Of a DNA stretch of 7,277 nucleotides, positions 5,567 to 7,277 are shown one piece after another; positions within the stretch are counted from its first letter, which is position 1, and each line of letters starts with the position of its first letter. The position numbers and the translations under genes were made by a program. The stretch is from Candidatus Woesearchaeota archaeon (lineage in GTDB: Archaea > Nanobdellota > Nanobdellia > Woesearchaeales > UBA10200): contig JACPBN010000056.1 of the NCBI GenBank assembly GCA_016180275.1, positions 1-7,277 on the forward strand, written 5' to 3'. The notes below the pieces were generated by a model, which was given only the letters and a program-made list of their open reading frames with translations, was not told the DNA's origin and made no database searches.

Positions 5567-6289
5567 TTACTTCGTCCTCACCAATCTGCTTGTCACAGTT
5601 CCATGCGTAATTTTATTCAGTTTTGCAAAGAAATCTTCCTCTAAGCCGCCAGGTATTTCAATTGTGCCTGTGAAGCTTCCGTCTGGAGCCCAGTTGGAAC
5701 TCAGAACTTTGCTCATCTGCTTTACAATCCCATTTGCACTGCTTGCATAATGGCTAGGTATATGGATCTCAATTTCTTTTGTCTCAAATTTGATTGGCAG
5801 AATTGGGCTTAATGCCCGCAAAATTTCTTTGACCTGCTCTTCTGCTGTCTTGAACTCATCTATTTTTATTTTGCCGTCTGCAAATGCATTCTCTATTCTT
5901 GTCATCGGATGAGGCGCATTTGTCCTTGGATCAACGCCATAGCGATGGATTAGGCTGATTAAATGCTTTCTCTTGAGCTCGCGCATTTTCTCGCGGTGTT
6001 CTGCTGTCAGCTGAATTTCGCCTTCTTTAATTATAATAGCAGCAACTTCTAATGCATTAATGGTATTAAATACCTGCATCATAACAGATTCAGAAGCCAA
6101 CAAGCCTTTCTTAACGTCTTCAAAAACTTTCTGTGCTTTTAAAACTTCACGAATGTCAACACCCTTGCCAGCTCTATAACTTATTGCAAGATCCGGATCA
6201 ACATCTACCTCAAAATTATGGCCTGCTTTCTTTAATCTTGCCAGATTAAGATGAATCTTTCCTTGCGATAATCCATGTTCTTTGCTCAT
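5567..6289 (-). CDS. sbds: SBDS-family ribosome maturation protein
   Basis: Archaeal orthologue of human SBDS/yeast Sdo1, which helps release the anti-association factor aIF6/eIF6 from the large ribosomal subunit late in maturation. 240 residues from the ATG at 6287-6289, normal for archaeal members. Three domains: FYSH domain I (about 1-87; ARLKKAGHNFEVDVDPDLA 17-35, YRAGKGVDIREVL, LLASESVMMQVF); helical domain II (about 88-155; LTAEHREKMRELKRKHL, HRYGVDPRTNAPHPMTRIENA 115-135); ferredoxin-like domain III (about 160-240; ILPIKFETKEIEIHIP, GSFTGTIEIPGG). An in-frame GTG nine bases earlier gives a three-residue longer reading, but that GTG is part of the SD AGGTGA, so the ATG is the better start. 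It lies between psmA and rrp4 as in many archaea. Confidence 0.96.
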   Translation of the reverse strand: MSKEHGLSQGKIHLNLARLKKAGHNFEVDVDPDLAISYRAGKGVDIREVLKAQKVFEDVKKGLLASESVMMQVFNTINALEVAAIIIKEGEIQLTAEHREKMRELKRKHLISLIHRYGVDPRTNAPHPMTRIENAFADGKIKIDEFKTAEEQVKEILRALSPILPIKFETKEIEIHIPSHYASSANGIVKQMSKVLSSNWAPDGSFTGTIEIPGGLEEDFFAKLNKITHGTVTSRLVRTK

Positions 6290-6294
6290 AATTC

Positions 6295-6300
6295 TCACCT
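6295..6300 (-). promoter_or_regulatory. Ribosome binding site deciding the sbds start
   Basis: AGGTGA on the - strand, 5 nt before ATG 6287-6289. The upstream in-frame GTG (6296-6298) lies inside this site and so is unlikely to be the initiator. Confidence 0.7.
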
Positions 6301-6322
6301 AACCTAATTGTTAATGATCAAA

Positions 6323-6330
6323 TATTTAAA
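6323..6330 (-). promoter_or_regulatory. TATA box candidate for sbds
   Basis: TTTAAATA on the - strand, within TTTATTTAAATTTAAATATT, is an excellent archaeal TATA match. Transcription would start about 25 nt on, near 6301-6303, just before the SD and about 13 nt from the ATG. This suggests the SBDS/exosome genes can be expressed apart from psmA. Confidence 0.5.
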
Positions 6331-6337
6331 TTTAAAT

Positions 6338-6343
6338 AAAAAA
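6338..6343 (-). terminator. T6 tract just after psmA
   Basis: TTTTTT on the - strand begins a few bases after the psmA stop (6348-6350) and continues as T/A-rich sequence. With the TATA-like box right behind it, it may be a partial terminator dividing psmA from sbds. It is short and could be fortuitous. Confidence 0.35.
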
Positions 6344-6347
6344 CTTC

Positions 6348-7094
6348 TCACTTCTTATCTTTCTGCTTTTTAATTTCAGCAATTAATTTCTCAACTTTAC
6401 TTCTATCTGCCTTGCTGAATTTCTTATCCTCTGTTTTAATGTATGCAACATCTATCCTGTCAACATCAAAATCTGTGCCGATAGACTTAGTTAATGCTTT
6501 TATTGCAAGCTTCAAGCCATCCTCAAGGTCTAAGTTTTCATTATAGTTTTTGTGCAAAATCTCTTCTGCCTCTATTTCTCCTTCGCCGATTACAGTTGCC
6601 TTATACCTAAAATAAATGCCTGTCGGATCTGTCTCAAATAATTTTGGACCGTCATCATCAATGCCAGCAACTAAAATAGAAACACCAAATGGCCTTAAGC
6701 CGCCGCTTTGTGTGCAGATTTGCTTTACATTGCACATGTCCTTAACAACTGATAAAGTATCGATTTCTGTGTCATATGTGACGCGATGCTGTTGAGCCCT
6801 AAGCTGTGCCCTTTCAATCAATACCCTTGCATCGCTTATAATGCCAGATGCTGTAGCGCCCATGTGATCATCTATCTTCCAAATTTTTTCAACGCTCTCC
6901 GGAACAATTAAAGGATCCACTATTCTTTTGTCGCTCAGCAATAATATGCCATCCTTGCATACCATGCCAATTGCAGTCGAGCCTTGCCTGACTGTTTTCT
7001 TTGCATATTCTACCTGAAGTAATCTTCCGTCTGGGCTGAACATAGTAATTGCTCTGTCATAACCCATCATTTGATGTGACATTGTCGGTTCCAT
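6348..7094 (-). CDS. psmA: 20S proteasome subunit alpha
   Basis: Alpha subunits form the outer rings of the archaeal 20S proteasome. They gate substrate entry and dock the PAN/Cdc48 ATPases; they are not proteolytic. 248 residues, normal length. Motifs: N-terminal gate YDR (12-14) in MGYDRAITMFSPDGRLLQVEYA, the alpha-type signature that distinguishes it from beta subunits; GSTAIGM (38-44); SDKRI (54-58); SVEKIWKIDDH (67-77), where K70 aligns with the pocket lysine (K66 in Thermoplasma) that receives ATPase HbYX tails; GLRPFGVSILVAGID (132-146); and a Lys-rich tail from 224. The start at 7092-7094 has a strong SD. In-frame Met at 5, 9 and 10 are alternatives that would shorten the flexible gate tail. 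First gene of the five-gene - strand string; no beta subunit is in view. Confidence 0.97.
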   Translation of the reverse strand: MEPTMSHQMMGYDRAITMFSPDGRLLQVEYAKKTVRQGSTAIGMVCKDGILLLSDKRIVDPLIVPESVEKIWKIDDHMGATASGIISDARVLIERAQLRAQQHRVTYDTEIDTLSVVKDMCNVKQICTQSGGLRPFGVSILVAGIDDDGPKLFETDPTGIYFRYKATVIGEGEIEAEEILHKNYNENLDLEDGLKLAIKALTKSIGTDFDVDRIDVAYIKTEDKKFSKADRSKVEKLIAEIKKQKDKK

Positions 7095-7103
7095 TTTTGA
7101 TTG

Positions 7104-7110
7104 CCTCCTC
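7104..7110 (-). promoter_or_regulatory. Strong ribosome binding site of psmA
   Basis: GAGGAGG on the - strand, 9 nt before ATG 7092-7094, the strongest SD in the window. It supports the longest start. The 88-bp spacer behind it is A/T-rich with only weak TATA-like candidates (around 7166-7175) and no clear terminator for the preceding gene, so co-transcription with that gene is possible. Confidence 0.7.
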
Positions 7111-7182
7111 TTTATTAAATGTGTTTTTTTAATTATGACCTATTTTACTGTTTTTAGGATAATTCTTTAAAATATTTTCAAT

Positions 7183-7277
7183 TCAATTGCTGCCTGGAAT
7201 CACTCTTGGCTGTAATGCTTCTTTTAGCAGCGCAAAATAATCTGGCGGATCATGATAACTTCTTTTTGCTTCTTCAA
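7183..7277 (-). CDS. Unidentified protein, C-terminal 30 residues (truncated by window edge)
   Basis: An open - strand frame enters from the right edge and ends at TGA 7183-7185. It encodes EEAKRSYHDPPDYFALLKEA followed by ten more residues ending RVIPGSN. The other two - strand frames here soon hit stops, and the composition looks coding. In other archaea the genes before psmA are often RNase P protein subunits, but this tail does not look like Pop5 or Rpp30 to me, so I give no function. It points the same way as psmA, 88 bp upstream. Confidence 0.55.
   Translation of the reverse strand, partial: EEAKRSYHDPPDYFALLKEALQPRVIPGSN

Noticed and set aside
1..7277. CRISPR arrays, insertion sequences, transposase genes, rRNA or tRNA genes
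   Set aside because: No spaced direct repeats, terminal inverted repeats with target duplications, transposase motifs or structural RNA signatures were seen on either strand.

Overview
The window is archaeal. It carries the two subunits of the archaea-only tRNA-dependent amidotransferase GatDE and the conserved proteasome/SBDS/exosome gene string, and it has archaeal-style TATA boxes and Shine-Dalgarno (SD) sites of the AGGTGA/GAGGAGG type. The sequence is A/T-rich, with Lys/Ile/Glu-rich proteins and A/T-only spacers. That fits a low-GC archaeon, possibly a DPANN-type lineage (Woesearchaeota or a relative), but the lineage is a guess that needs phylogeny.

Region 1 (1-3010), Gln-tRNA synthesis. 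The C-terminal 122 residues of GatD (+ strand) enter from the left edge. Next, on the - strand and convergent with gatD, is a 163-residue protein. It corresponds only to the N-terminal domain of L-asparaginases, the same superfamily as GatD's own catalytic part. An intergenic stretch of about 180 bp follows, with a TATA-like element that could fire both ways, a possible 25-codon Cys- and Asn/Gln-rich reading frame, and a perfect 17-bp inverted repeat. Then comes full-length gatE (+ strand) with a clear SD. gatD and gatE, whose products form one enzyme, are thus split by an opposite-strand gene.

Region 2 (3061-7094), RNA decay, ribosome maturation and proteolysis. On the - strand, in transcription order, are psmA (20S proteasome alpha), the SBDS-family ribosome maturation factor, rrp4 (exosome cap with S1 and KH domains), rrp41 (catalytic RNase PH-like subunit) and rrp42 (non-catalytic RNase PH-like subunit). 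This is the core of the archaeal exosome superoperon. rrp41 and rrp42 overlap by ATGA. The other junctions are A/T-rich spacers of 58-136 bp, each ending in a good SD and some holding TATA-like sequence, so internal promoters are likely. A T-rich tract after rrp42 probably ends the transcript, facing the end of gatE.

Region 3 (7183-7277): the last 30 residues of a further - strand gene upstream of psmA, not identified.

The most unusual part is the gatD-gatE interval: a stand-alone asparaginase half-protein that has lost a catalytic Asp, next to a possible structured leader or small ORF in front of gatE. The exosome/proteasome block is ordinary, apart from a changed acidic loop at the Rrp41 active site.
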